A stretch of 64,000 nt of DNA. It comes from Otatea glauca (Eukaryota; Streptophyta; Magnoliopsida; Poales; Poaceae). Positions 12,301 to 23,537 of this stretch are shown piece by piece (position 1 is the stretch's first letter; every line of letters begins with the position of its first letter). The DNA lies in contig CM070723.1 in NCBI GenBank assembly GCA_036346275.1, positions 32,308,176 through 32,372,175 on the forward strand. The letters are read 5' to 3'. The notes beneath the pieces are model-generated. The model was not told where the DNA came from and did no database searches. It saw only the letters and a list, made by a program, of their open reading frames with translations. Position numbers and translations under genes: made by a program.

Positions 12301-12670
12301 CTCGGTCCAAATCTTCTTGGGAGGATCGTTTATTTGTTATGTTCCTTGGTAGTGCTTGATTAAGCTTTTTTAGTGAAATGTTTTGAGGCGGACATTTATC
12401 ATGTTTAGCTGTCCCTTGGTTGCAAAGAGGCCTTGTAGAAGGAAAATTAAAGATTTTATTGTGGATTAGTGTTTTGGTTCCTAGGGTAGATGTTTGGAAC
12501 CCCAGTCGTTCAAGCGGTTGGTATTGGTGATTTATTGAGAATTGGTCTAGAGGCGTTTTAGCGTGAAGTATCCTCAGTTGTTCCCTCCAAGTTTGTGAGG
12601 AGAATCAACTTCCAGTTTTTGTTTAGCAGTCGCATTGTGGTGTGCCTAGAATTCGGGGTCGAATTCTTTT
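9376..12670 (+). other. A internal domain, non-coding
   Basis: About 3.3 kb, AT-rich. Every open frame is short (60-65 codons) and none resembles gag, protease, reverse transcriptase, RNase H or integrase. Blocks near both ends match the internal domain of G2 (31654-34714), for example GGTAATAACTTTAAAA near 9500 and 31700, and AATTCGGGGTCGAATTC near 12650 and 34696. Shared sequence without an open frame points to a non-autonomous family, not to random decay of one coding copy. Distant decayed pol cannot be excluded by eye. Confidence 0.7.
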
Positions 12671-12683
12671 AAGGGTGGGAGAA
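12671..12683 (+). other. A polypurine tract
   Basis: AAGGGTGGGAGAA directly abuts the 3' LTR start TGTAATG at 12684. G2 has AAGGGGAGGAGAA in the same place. Confidence 0.9.
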
Positions 12684-14525
12684 TGTAATGTCCCGTTTAA
12701 ATCTAACCTATTGTGGGTCGTTTTGGGCTGTTCTTGGGCAGTGTGGGCGGTTTTGGAGGCTAATTCTCAGGCTTGGGCTAATCGGGGGCTGCGTTGGGCC
12801 AGTTTTTTTGGCCCAGGTGGGAGGAGGGATCCCTAACCCTAGTTTTTCCCCTCTCCTTCCCTCTCCAGCCGACACCTCCTCCTCCTCCACCTCCCCATAG
12901 CTGCAGCTCCCTCCCTGGCGCCTCCTCCTCCTCATGGCTGCAGCTCCTCCTTGGCCATGCCCTTCCTCCTTCCTCCTCCTAAAGGTGAAGTTAAGGTATT
13001 TTAATTTTAGGGTTTGTGGTGCCTTGTATGCTGTAGCTAGGAGGAGCCCTGCTAGATTTGGGTGTTTTAGGGTTGTAGGTTTTGGTGGATTTGGGTGATT
13101 TTTGGTGGATTTGAAAGTGGGAGCAATTCGGTGTTTTTCGGGCAGATTTTATCCCCTCTGTTAGGGCGCGATTTCGCGGATTTTGGAAGCATTTTCTGAG
13201 GGTTAAGTTGTAGATCTCTTTCTTACGATTCAATAGAGACTGAGAACGCAAATTTTCATTCAGCCAATTAAACGTTATGCTCGTTTTACTGCTGGCTACT
13301 CTGAATCTGTTTGTGTTAGTAGTTGGTACATTGACTTGCTATTTAAGGCTAGATGGAAGGCGAATTAGAAATTTTAATTGCCTAGAGAACTTTAGGAAAT
13401 TTCGTGTAGATTCGGAAAATGTCCTTGTTTGCTTGATTTGGATTCATGAATCAATAGTTATGATATTTTGAAGTATGCTGTCCCGAACTCCTAGCCTGCT
13501 GGAAGTTCAGAGGATTGGGAAGATCGGGAATGATGTTCAGATCGAGTTTTGAGAGTCTTTTATGCTTTTCCTAAATGTCCGGCTATAGAAGAAGTTGTAG
13601 ATTATTCTCTTGTGTTTAATTAGAGCTCAAGAACACAATTTTTGGATCAATGGTTTGAGATATATACAAGTTTGAAGGTCTGCTGTCCAGGGTGGTAGCT
13701 GTGTTGGTTTAAGGTCTGTTTGTGAAGGGTTAATTGGTCTATTTGAGGAAGTTAAAGTGGGGTTAAGCATAGGAGCAAAGGTGTTGTTGTTTATTTGATG
13801 CTTGAACAATGATTTGCAATGTTTTGAGATAAATGCATTTATATACATATTGCACGAAGTGTGTTTCTAGGAGTGTCTTCGACCTTACGCCACTCTAAGT
13901 GCATGTAGAAAATAAAAACCTGGTTAAGAATATTTTTTGTTTAAATTTGATAAATGATACCTCACTGTTTTACATGATTATGGTTAATCAGTGTTATGGT
14001 TTTTGCTTGAGATCTTGATGTTAGGATGGTAAATGCGAGAATGACCACCTAGTAAGGTTGGTAGGTGAGAATGATTCATTTTTAAAATATGTTGCATCAC
14101 TCGCATTCATGATATGAATACGATTAGAATAATGTGGATGGTAATTGTATGAAGGTGAGGATATGTTAATGTTCAAGTACTTCGTTATAGCTATGAGAAT
14201 GTCGAAAAAGTATGCAACCTGTGATCTATTCTTGTTAATTGCATACGTGCATTCATGATGGAAGAGGCGACACATGTAGATGTGGTCCTTTGTGCTCACA
14301 CGTAGTGAGCACGAAAGTCCTACCTCGTAGCCCCATCCACAGAAATGGATGGGAGCGAGTCAGTAAGAGTAGGCCCCTCCACGAGATGGAAGGGAAGAAA
14401 AGGATGCACACCGACGGGTGTGCACTCAACTATACTGGTATAAGTTATGAAAATGTGCATTTGGGCATGAAATCATAATGCATTGCATAGCATTGCTATT
14501 GTCGTTGGATCAATAATGTGAAGAA

Positions 14526-15885
14526 TGAAGGGAAACGCGGTATGCTACGCTAGCACAAAAAAAAACTACCGCGCAACCAGAAAGCTACTCGCAAGAAGGG
14601 GATCATAGATAAGATTACCACTAGACGCGCAGTTGCGGAATCCTTCGCGTCGATGTAGTGGTTCGTCCTCGCCGCGATCGTTGCGTCGATGTAGTGGATC
14701 GTCCTCGCCTCGCCGTGGATCGTCCTCCCACGCCTTGATCGCAGCAGCGTCACCGCAGCGATCCACACGTCCGAGATGGGCGCTGCGTGCGTCGGTGTGC
14801 AAGCACCTAGTCGCTCGGCGGGGGCGGCGAGAGGAGGAGGCTAGGGTTTCAAGTGAATTAAACCTAAACCGTGGAAAGCACACTCTGCGCCTCCTCCTCC
14901 CCTCCTTATATAGCCACGAGATGAAACCTAAACCGGGCCCACCAAACATGCTAAGCCCACGAGGTTCATTAATTACGGATCCAATCCAAATTAATGCGTC
15001 CCGGCCCATTAAGTGTGTGACCTGCAGGTTCACATACGTTTGGACATGGATTGGAAAACTCCTTTTCAATCCAATAGTTGGTAGCGGCTTCTTGCAAAGT
15101 ATGCCAACTCCCAAACATCTTGTGATCAAATCGAGCAGAACCTATCAAAAGAACTCATGTAATAATCCCTTTGCCAAGTATATGAAGATTGATCTCAAGG
15201 CAAGAAGCATGTCATCCTTTGATGATTCAATCCATCTCTCGTATCCGTGATATATTAATAAGTTGTGATTGACTCCTCAATCACGGCATGGCCATGCACT
15301 TTCTTAATCATATCACACGAGTGGCCTTGTCATATATCTCCGTTTCATTGGAGTGGCAAATTCCATCTTATTGCTCACTTCCCTCGCACGTTTCATAGTA
15401 AACATGAAAGCTACCTTTATAACTATCCGGTTAGGAAGTAGTGTTTGATAGCCCCAAGGAAAACTATTACACATGTAGGGAATATGACAATCTCAGGTCT
15501 AAGGATCATACATCTTCTAGGTATGAGATACACGATGACACATAAGAATGAAACATTCTCGCGTTGTCCCATAGCGGGTCTATCTAACCCATGTTCTTCA
15601 ACATGGTCCACAATGTAGAGATGATATCTCCATATCCCATGATCTATGAAGCATGATCATCGATCACTACATGTGCTGATCTATTCATCGTAGTCCTATA
15701 CGATGATATCCAATCAGAGATATTTATCGAATTACATCATTAAGTAAAGAGCTTCATAATCAAGTCACATACTTGTTGATCAATACAATGATATACATTC
15801 ATTGGACCAATAATCATATTATTATTCATAAACATAGTCATGTTACAATCATCTAAATGATTGCCTCAAGGGCATAACACTAACA
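14526..15885 (-). mobile_element. D1: solo copia-type LTR inside A's 3' LTR
   Basis: A 1360-bp insertion flanked by the 5-bp duplication AAGAA (14521-14525 and 15886-15890). The uninterrupted site is visible in A's 5' LTR near 8735. On the minus strand it starts TGTTAGTGTTATGCCC and ends CCCTTCA, so it has TG...CA termini. A TATA box supports minus-strand orientation. There is no internal domain or polypurine tract, so it is a solo LTR left by LTR-LTR recombination (inference). A truncated relative, D2, lies at 52849. The open frames crossing it are not genes. Confidence 0.9.
14916..14922 (-). promoter_or_regulatory. TATA box of the D1 LTR
   Basis: On the minus strand, GGCTATATAAGGAGG gives a good plant TATA box about 970 bp from the LTR start, followed by a purine-rich leader. 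Position and orientation agree with transcription in the D1 minus direction. Confidence 0.6.
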
Positions 15886-16515
15886 AAGAATGGTTAATCG
15901 TTGAATTGTGGACTCAACTATAGTGATCAATGACTTGAACTTGAAAAGAGGTTTGGACATTTCTGTTTTATGTGCACGCTGAATTTAAATAAGGAATATC
16001 ATTATGCTATTGTTTTCAATGCATTAAATGATTATGGTTTTATTCCCTTTGTTGATGCACTTTGCTGAGTCTTGGACTCACGCTTGTTGTTTGTTTCTGT
16101 TTTAGGTACTCTGAGGATGCCTTGTTGGGGTGGGACTTAGCTTCACTTTCACTCACGGTCATGCCATTCTCAAATAATAGTTTGGAGAGTTGTCACCATT
16201 GATAGCTAAGTTTGGTCAATAGTTGCCTTGTGGTTGTGGTCGTTACTAAATTTACCTGCTAGCGTGTTTCCTTCGTATGCCTAGTTATTATGCTTCTGAA
16301 TGTTGTAATTGTTATCTCGTTTGTCTGCTGAGTGGATGTTCACCTTTTTTTTAGGAGAGGTGCTACTGAAATTTTAATTGGATTAGTGAAATTATTAGAG
16401 GCGATGTGTCTTGTAGCATATTTGATGATTGCTTTGTTCAATTAGACTATCTTGTATGAGTTTTTATTATTTGTTTTGGTGACACTTTGGGCACTGGTGG
16501 TGCTGGGGTGTTACA

Positions 16516-17097
16516 TAAGCTACAACTTATCTAAAGCCAAATGTTCATGAGATGACTTTATCTTGCCCAAACCGCAGCTACAACATGGGGGAAAAGTCAG
16601 CTCGAAAACAGAAATCTTTCCCTCCAAACCTAGAGCTAGTTTCCCTCCAAAATCCCCAAATCTAGGAACCCTAGACCATTCTAACCTGTCAAGCACTTCC
16701 CAAAGAGCAGCAAGGAAAGCCCCAAACCCTACCCATGCTCACCTTCAAGGAGGAGGAAGAGGATGGCTGCTGTTCTTGTTTGCTATTGGCCGCCAGAAGG
16801 AGGAAGGGAGGAGGCGCTACTAGGGGAGAAGCCAGGGAAGGAGCAAATGCCAGGGAGGAGAGGAACCAGGGGAAATGGGTGCTTCGTCCAGGGATAGGAA
16901 ATCCAGGGGAGAGCAGCCAGGAAATGCGAACCGAGTGGAAAAGAAAAAGGAGGGGGGAAAGGAAAGGGGTAGGTGGGCGAAAAGAAAAAGAGGAAAAACC
17001 AGGGGATTCGCACATGCCTGCATTTTTTTCCATCTTTTCAGATCACAGGCGGGTCCACCAACACTCCGAATCAAGCATTCCGACTTAAGATATTACA
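16516..17097 (-). repeat. G0 LTR, 5'-side portion
   Basis: The LTR starts at 17097 on the minus strand (TGTAATATCTTAAG). A CT-rich leader runs to CCTCCTTGAAG|GTGAGC, a strong splice-donor-like site with its GT at 16742-16741. The AT-rich part then reaches A's insertion point; 16516-16520 is the TAAGC duplication. The long open frames through 16563-17129 on both strands only reflect low stop-codon density in the CT-rich tract. The LTR interrupts a CACTA transposase gene that begins at 17098. Confidence 0.72.
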
Positions 17098-18127
17098 ATA
17101 AAGATGTGCGGGCCCATGTTCCTATGTAGCATGTACCTGTTCGAGAAGTATATGGGAATTCTCACGTACTACATACGGAATCAATCTCGACTGGAGGGTA
17201 GCATTGTTGAAGGTTATGCAACCAAATGGGTCATCGAATTCTGTGTAGATTACATGGCTCAAGTCGAACCTATAGGTGTGCCTCGATCCCGCCATGAGGG
17301 GAGGCGCTTGGGTATCGGCACCATCGGAAGGAAAGCAATCACACCTGATCCAGTTGCGTGTGCTAAAGTTCATTTCACGGTTTTACAACATATGGCTATA
17401 ATATCCCCTTATATTGATGAGCATAAGAACTGTCTACAATAATAGAATCCATCGCGGTAGGAGTCCTCGACATCAGACAGCATAACCTTCAGTTGAACAA
17501 ATGGTTGAAAGAGCGACAACCCGTCATTGGAAGCTCGTTAGGTGATAGGCTGACATGGTTGCAAAAGGACCAATATTTACAGTTGTAACATAGAAAGTAT
17601 GACTTAAATAGGTACACATTTTACATGGGAGATCAGGACAAGAAGAGCACAAACTAGAATAGCGGTGTTCGCATTAGTGTGCTTAATACCGCTGGGTCGA
17701 CGAGCAGCTCCTACTATAGGTTCATTGAGGAAATTTGGGTTCTTGACTATATACTATTTATGATGCCCTTATTTCGGTACCGTTGGGTTCACCTTAAACA
17801 CGTGAAGGTTGACAAGTACAGCATCAATACTGTGGATCTCGAACATGTCGGATACAAGACGAACCATTTGTACTCGCTAACTAAGTTGTTCAACTCTTCT
17901 ATGTAACCGACCCAACCAACAATTGCCACATGGTTCTTTAGGGAAAAAGGGGAATTTTCAGTGTTGAGAATGTATTAGATGAGGAAGAATACAATCAGTT
18001 TGATGAGTTGCCTCCTATCAAAAATGGCATCACATTCCAGGAAGACCAACCTGTCGAAGCTAGCTACATACGTGTCGATCATCGTGAAGGGCTAATTTTT
18101 ATACAAAATAATAAGCAAGGGGAGTAA
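17098..18127 (+). pseudogene. CACTA (En/Spm) TNP2-type transposase, C-terminal remnant (DUF4218-DUF4216)
   Basis: The end of a CACTA transposase gene. The DUF4218 part (17104-17442) shows YLFEKYMGILTYYIRN, EGYATKWVIEFCVDYM and the signature GVPRSRHEGRR. A linker in another frame (17460-17670; TFYMGDQDKKS) leads to DUF4216 (17679-17906: YYRFIEEIWVLDYILF, VKVDKYSINTVDL, HVGYKTN). A frameshift near 17850 precedes a tail ending at TAA 18125-18127. Stops and frameshifts make it a pseudogene. The TNP2 catalytic region would lie upstream but is replaced by G0. It could belong to the same original element as the gene at 22256, or to a separate CACTA copy; the CACTA-end-like repeats at 18724 favour the latter. 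Confidence 0.88.
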
Positions 18128-18723
18128 TGATTTTAAGCGTACTCTCTAGCATAATAAAGTTGTTTGTAATGAAACGCTCAAAAGTCAAAACAGTTTTGTG
18201 CATGTGTCTAATTTTTTTAATCAGGTTACCATTGTGCTAATTTTTGAAAAATAGTAAACAAAGCGTTGGTCAATAGATAATGCAAGTCATAGTTCTAACT
18301 TTACTATCGTATATTTGCAAACTAGGATTTTAGGACAAGTTTGATGAGTTGCTGTGAATATGTCTGGTCAATAAGGGGCTTAATTGGTAACTAAGATGTA
18401 TTCATTATAAATAATGAGATATATGTATTATATAAATAATAAGACACATGTCGGTGTTGCCTTTTTTTATATATATTGCTTTAAAGAGCTTAATTGCTTA
18501 CTTGAACATGGTTGTCATAGAATAATAGCTGCAATTAGCTAATGTTACTTGAACAAGAATTGTAATGCATACCTGAGATTGCTTATTTAAATCAAATTGT
18601 GCGACAATGAGCCCTTTTTTTCTGGTGCAATGCAAATTGTGTGACAATAAGCCCTATAAGATCTTTGAAAATGACACATATCTGTTATATCAAACTGCCT
18701 TAGAATATTGTAGGAACCCAATT
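18128..18723. other. No gene seen; probable CACTA 3' flank
   Basis: AT-rich sequence after the TNP2 stop. I see no coding frame, repeat array or terminus here. It may be the 3' untranslated or intron part of the TNP2-bearing CACTA element. Confidence 0.5.
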
Positions 18724-18850
18724 TACTACACCAAACATAAAATTGCAACAAAAGGGAGACATCATATTTACATCACAGACAATTCTAGTATAGAATCGTC
18801 TGTGATAAGTTTACATCACATATGGTTCTATACTAGAACCGTCTGTGATG
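18724..18850 (+). repeat. Left end of CACTA K with subterminal palindromes
   Basis: Terminal-like TACTACACCAAAC followed by two palindromic units, 18771-18807 (CATCACAGACAATTCTAGTA then its inverse) and 18814-18850 (ending GAACCGTCTGTGATG). The same units occur five times near the right end. In CACTA elements such subterminal repeats bind the element's own DNA-binding protein (family knowledge). Confidence 0.65.
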
Positions 18851-21800
18851 GAGCTTGTATAAATTTGGGTCGAATCCTCACGTAGATTAGTTTGATCACC
18901 AGCGCGCTGGCCAAACCCTACGCTCAATCGACACCTCCTCGTGCACATCAGTTTGACACTAGCACCGGTCAAACCCTACCCTCAATCGACTCCCTCCTCA
19001 GCGGTGCCCTCCCCAGCGCGTCCTACCCCTCGTCGGCCCCTCCCCCACCTCCCCTCTCGATGGTGCCCTCCCTAGCTCTCCTCCCCCCTCGACGGTCCCT
19101 CCCCCATCCCCCACAGCCCCTACCCCCCTCGTCAATGAGTGCTCATCTATATTCTATGCTAGGTTGGTCATCTTGGGATTTTTGTGCTAGCTAGATGTGA
19201 TTAATATTGCACAATCTCCGTGGTGTGTTCTTATTTTTGTGCCAATTATGCCGTATTATCAATACTAGGTGGGGTTTATGCCGCATAATAGGCCGATTAT
19301 GTTGTATTATCACTACTAGGTTGAGTGACTTGTTGAGTACCAGTTAGGCTTACTGTCCTACCAAAAAGACTTAGATAAAACAAGGATTTAGCATATTATT
19401 ATGCACTAGGCAGTCACCAGATTTGAACTAATTAGCTTGTAACACTTGCCATCTGAATTTGAAAGCATAGAAAGGTGTAAAATCCTGTGATGTTGGTTTA
19501 TTTTGTGCTTGTGAAGGTTCATTGCTGTCATGTACAAGGAAGCTTTCTTTAGTTTCTTGTAAACTTGTGTCATGTACAATAAATAAGTCATTTTGAGATT
19601 CTTATATTCTGAACTTGTTATAACTATTTGATCTTCTCGAACAAAAACTTGCACCCTTATTTGCAACTGTTAAAAACATGTTAGTTCAATCTTAATCAAT
19701 ATATATATGCATGTGTGTTCTTTTAATTCCTGCCTGACCAATATCTGATTTAAAATTTGAGTTGTTTACACCTTTCTTTAGTGCTGGACATAACAATTTA
19801 TATGTGCAGGTAGTAGAGAAATTCTCATATATATGTGCAGGTAGTAGAGAAAAACCTTATATTGAATTAATTGTTCCTTACTTTGAGCAGGTAAAAGTCT
19901 TGTGCTTTCTAGCACATTGCATTGTTGTTACCTGTGCTTCATGATATTGCATTGCTGTTGCTATGCCTCATGATCCTCTATAATTTTCTGGACAAATTAG
20001 AAATTTTCCAAACATTTGTAAACTAAAGTCACATATCTTTACATCAACTCACACATTTTTATTATACCATAGAGTAAACACATTTTTTGCATACTCGGAA
20101 GATAAAGGTTGCACCTGCGCATTACAATAACCAAGTCTAGCTATACATTTACTAAATATTATATCTTGTCCGGAGTCTAATCATACAAGAACTAGACATG
20201 ACGACCCATACTGCAATACTGAAAGCTAAGGGATCTTTACTTCTCAACCTGCTAGTCATTCTTAGATCGATACTTAGCATCTATTTGCTAAAATAAAGTT
20301 TTGACCAGAACTACTGCTAGCTGGTTTTACTGATTTCATAGTTTGAACCTAGAACAGCACACTAGCATCAAAGGTTTTTCAGATCCTTAGTTTGTGCATA
20401 CCAAAGATGGGCATATAGACTGAGCATGCTAGTCCTATACATGCTAATTTTCCACAAAAGAAATGATTTGTGCATTCCAGAATTAATTAAGCATGGCAAC
20501 ACTTTCAGTTATTTTCATCTTTTCAGTTATTGTCAGTAGTGCATGCATTTAAGAACTGTTTCAGTAAAAATAACTATGCTTTCGGCTTTACATGAGGTTG
20601 TAGAGGGAACTGTTGTGCTGTTACAAGTATGTTCCCTTATGTTTCTTCACAGATTTTTGTACTGTGGTGTCCTTTTTAATTTCCTTCAGTCCAGGACGGT
20701 TTGATGTGTGCTTTTTTTTCTAGATCCCCATGAGCTAGCATGCAGCCTTTTCCTGCATTTTGATCGTTTCTTTTTTAGTTTGTATGGACTCTTTGAACTA
20801 GTGGTTAATTGGTTCTTTCAGTAATTCTTACTTTTTGTTACCTTTTGAATGCTCGATAATGTAATTAGGGTCTCTAGAAGTTGATTTACGCAATTTCTAA
20901 GCAAATAAGGCCTTGAACTATGAAATTGGTGTTCATGGTTATGATATGCAATGCGTTTAAGAAAAGACTGAATTATGGCATAAACACACTTCTGCCTAAA
21001 CAAAGAGATGCTAAAAAAAGAGTACCTATGCTTGGATTTAAAGTCATAATAAATATGTGATGTGTATATATATGTGATGTGTGTATACATATGTGATCTA
21101 ATCTCTTTTCTTGTTCTAAAGAATAAAGAAACCCTTTTTGAACCATAATCTATGCAGTTGTAACATCTCAATTTTTCTAGAATTTCTCTGATATTAATGT
21201 TCATATGGTTATCACAGCATATCTTAAATATAAAGAGACAGTGTGCATTAGCTTCCTAAATAGTACCATCTAGCTGTTAGGCATATATGCCTTAGCTTAA
21301 CACTTAGATTTTGTCATTATTGAATTAAGACCCAAATTTGGACACAACCACCAATGTCATTACCAAGTATGTGCACTTATTTTGTAAGATCGCAATTTTG
21401 AATCTGCAATAATCTGAACTTTAAGAACCTTTTAGTCAATATTAGTTTTAAATTTAGTTGTCTTGGGGACCTTACACATGAAGGGGCCAGACATTTTTAT
21501 TGTCTTGGGGACCTTGCACGTGAAGGGCCAAACAATTTTATTGTCTTGGGGACCTTGCACATGAAGGGGCTAGACAATTTAATTGTCCTGGGGACCTTCC
21601 CATTATTCGTAGCATAATTTAGGAAGGTAAAGAGTTCAAGGCCTTATGAGCTTAGTTAATTGTTTAAGTTCAATTGTGATTATTTGACCCAAGGTGTAGT
21701 GGAGGTAAGTTATTAATCTCTAACAGCCCTACACCTTCTAGCGAGAAGGCTGAAGGTCAATGACCTTTCATAGGCCGACAACTGAGAGCACTCTGTTCAT

Positions 21801-22255
21801 AATCTGTACTGTTGTGCAAAGTGACCAGACTTTATAGTGTTTGGAACCTTGCATGTAGCGAAAGTGAGCGAAGTGACCTCTTTTCTTTTCTTATGCTGAA
21901 CATGAAATTCTTTTTAGAAATATAATCTCCCTAGCAGAAAGAAATATTTCTCATCCCACAAATAAAGTGCTGATAATAATAACCATCCAACATATATGAT
22001 CTTCGATAAAATGCTGTTAAGAATGGAAGGAAATTCAATTATGAACAATACTCTTTTTACAAAGAAAGCGGAGCGAACTAATCTCTTTCCTTGTTCTAAA
22101 GAATAAAGAAACCTTTTTAATTTAATTGTTGATTTCCTTGTTGTAAACAATACTCTTAAATTTACTTTCTTTCCTCTTCTACGATCGTTTGTGAATTGTT
22201 GACTTACCAACTTGCCTGATCTTTGAAGATCTAACACAATCTACTTAAAAAGAAG
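18851..22255 (+). other. CACTA K 5' region, no gene seen
   Basis: About 3.4 kb. A GC-rich, Pro/Ser-coding-looking patch at 18895-19140 could be a leader exon, but no protein family is recognised. The rest is AT-rich. Small repeats: a 31-bp tandem pair at 19799-19854, the 42-bp array at 21458-21605, and a 40-bp direct repeat (CTAATCTCTTT...AAAGAAACC) at 21098-21138 and 22078-22117. Likely promoter and intron sequence of the gene starting at 22256. Confidence 0.5.
21458..21605 (+). repeat. 42-bp tandem repeat, about 3.5 units
   Basis: Units begin TTGTCTTGGGGACCTT at 21458, 21500, 21541 and 21583 (periods 42, 41, 42). Each carries CACATGAAGGGGCTAGACA with a few substitutions; the last unit is partial. 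Confidence 0.9.
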
Positions 22256-23087
22256 ATGGAGTCCCCTTATTCCTCGTCGCAGAATGGATCTGATGAGCCG
22301 AACGTAGGAAAACCGAGGTGCGGTCCAAGAGGGCTAAGTAAAAGGCCCCAAAGCCGATATACCATCACGACGGTCGATCCGCAGGATGGGGCCCCTACCG
22401 CACCTCCTATGGTAGTAGCAGCATTCCGGACATTGTGCAGGATTGTTGGACGGGAAAGCATCCCCATCACCTATCCATCATGGAAGACGCTAACAGATGA
22501 GGAGTGCGGCAGCCTAGTGACATAAATTTTTACATCGTTCGAGCACCTAGAAGACACCATGCACACACTGCGATGGTATGCTTTGCTAGCGGTGGGAAAG
22601 GTGTGGAAGAACTTCAAGAGCATCATTGTCAATAATTACGTGAATAAGGAAATGACTCCATTCTAGAAGTACAGGTTCATCACTAATGACATGTGGTAAT
22701 GATTTGTTGAGATAAAGACAACAGAAGAATTCGTGTGCCAAAGTGTAGCGCACAAGACCGTCCTGACAAAAAACACCCACCCGAACAGACTTGGCTCAAA
22801 ATGGAGGAGGGTGGATGATGAGGTAATCGAGAAGGAGGCCTCGTTGCCATTTTCCTCGATCTTGGACCCGCGCACCAAAAACTGGGTAAGAGCGAGGATA
22901 CGTCCCATGTCTTTGGATGGCATGTCCTTCGCCAACCCCACAGATGAGGAAGTGTCTCAACACATGGTAAGATATCGATCTACATAGTTTGTAGGAAGAT
23001 CATACATAAGTGAAATAACATGTTGGGATCTTGAACGCAGATAGCGTTGAGTACAGAATCTTCCCAAGACTCTTTCACTTCAAACAG
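22256..23087 (+). pseudogene. CACTA K second gene, part 1: Transposase_24 (Ptta/En/Spm)-like
   Basis: DNA-binding-type CACTA protein. The start MESPYSSSQNGSDEP (22256) leads into a basic GPRGLSKRPQSRYTITTVD and PITYPSW segment typical of this family. A TAA near 22523 interrupts the frame. The reading then continues as VGKVWKNFKSIIVNNYV, THPNRLGSKW, ASLPFSSILDPRTKNWVRAR and DEEVSQHM. A plausible 74-bp intron runs 22967-23040 (GTAAGA...CGCAG). The next exon (IALSTESSQDSFTSN) is cut at 23087 by G2 and resumes at 37329 as (R)QRERYTL. In-frame stops (for example near 22663 and 22698) make it a pseudogene. Confidence 0.75.
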
Positions 23088-23537
23088 TGTAATACCGCAG
23101 AACATTTTCAGGTTAGTGAAAAATTCAGTTGAGGTGTGGGTCCCTCTTGTAGACGGTCTCGGGAGTTTGGTGGGCCTGTCTGTGAGCTTCAAGGTTTAAA
23201 TTTTAGGCCGTTCGGGGGAAATTTCTTAATTTTCTCCCTCACCTAACCCCACCTCTTCTCTTTTTCCCCCTCCACCTAATCCCCTTCTCTTTTTTCTCCC
23301 ACCTGGCTTCTCCTACTTCTTCCTGGCATCTCTAGCCAGCAGCTCCTCCTCCTCCTCACCTCAAGCAGTAGCAACACGTTCTCCCTCTCCCTGTTGCTCC
23401 CCTCCAGCCAGCCTCCACCCAACCGAAGCCCCTCCTCGTTCTTGCTCCTCCTTTGAAGGTAATTAGATTTTTTAGGTTCTAGGGTTCTAGTGCTGTTCTT
23501 GGGAGGAGATTTGGGGGATTTGGGTGCTCTAGGGGTT
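23088..23537 (+). repeat. G2 5' LTR, first piece
   Basis: Matches 34728-35210 of the 3' LTR: TGTAATACCGC start, CT-rich leader and donor-like CCTTTGAAG|GTAATTAG (GT at 23459). Interrupted at 23538 by the 3' LTR of C2. Confidence 0.92.

Larger units (their letters stand above)
6867..16515 (+). mobile_element. Element A: LTR retrotransposon without coding capacity (LARD-like)
   Basis: Complete plus-strand element with 5' LTR 6867-9361, primer site 9364-9375, internal domain to 12670, polypurine tract 12671-12683 and 3' LTR 12684-16515. The 5-bp target duplication TAAGC is intact (6862-6866 and 16516-16520). LTR ends are TGTAATGTCC...GGTGTTACA. No gag or pol is recognisable internally, and the internal domain is shared with G2, so the pair looks like a family of large non-autonomous derivatives. 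The end motif GGGGTCGAATTCTTTTAAGG before the polypurine tract resembles Ty3-gypsy (Tekay/Del-type) elements; that parentage is inference. The two LTRs differ mostly by transitions (about ten differences in one 136-bp block compared by eye). Confidence 0.9.
12684..16515 (+). repeat. A 3' LTR, split by solo LTR D1
   Basis: Matches the 5' LTR over its length. Net length is about 2467 bp once D1 and one AAGAA duplication (1365 bp) are removed. It ends GGTGTTACA at 16515, followed by the TAAGC target duplication. Its telobox-like CCCTAACCCT is at 12831-12840. The hairpin cluster at 14295-14424 has a perfect 8-bp stem TGCACACC/GGTGTGCA at 14405-14424. Confidence 0.92.

Noticed and set aside
14566..15250. 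Frames of 187 and 205 codons on opposite strands
   Set aside because: Both lie inside the D1 solo LTR around its TATA box and leader, and neither resembles a protein. A truncated copy of the same LTR (D2) shows no coding constraint.
16563..17129. Several overlapping open frames on both strands, up to 117 codons
   Set aside because: They fall in the CT/GA-rich leader of the G0 LTR. Low-complexity composition explains the lack of stops, and equivalent frames occur in every copy of this LTR.
19000..19140. Possible host exon in a GC-rich Pro/Ser patch
   Set aside because: No family recognised and no splice context clear enough. It lies within CACTA K and is more likely leader or CpG-rich element sequence.
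21061..21100. TATATGTGATGTGTGTATACATATGTG microsatellite-like patch
   Set aside because: Too short and irregular to call as an array; ordinary AT-rich sequence.
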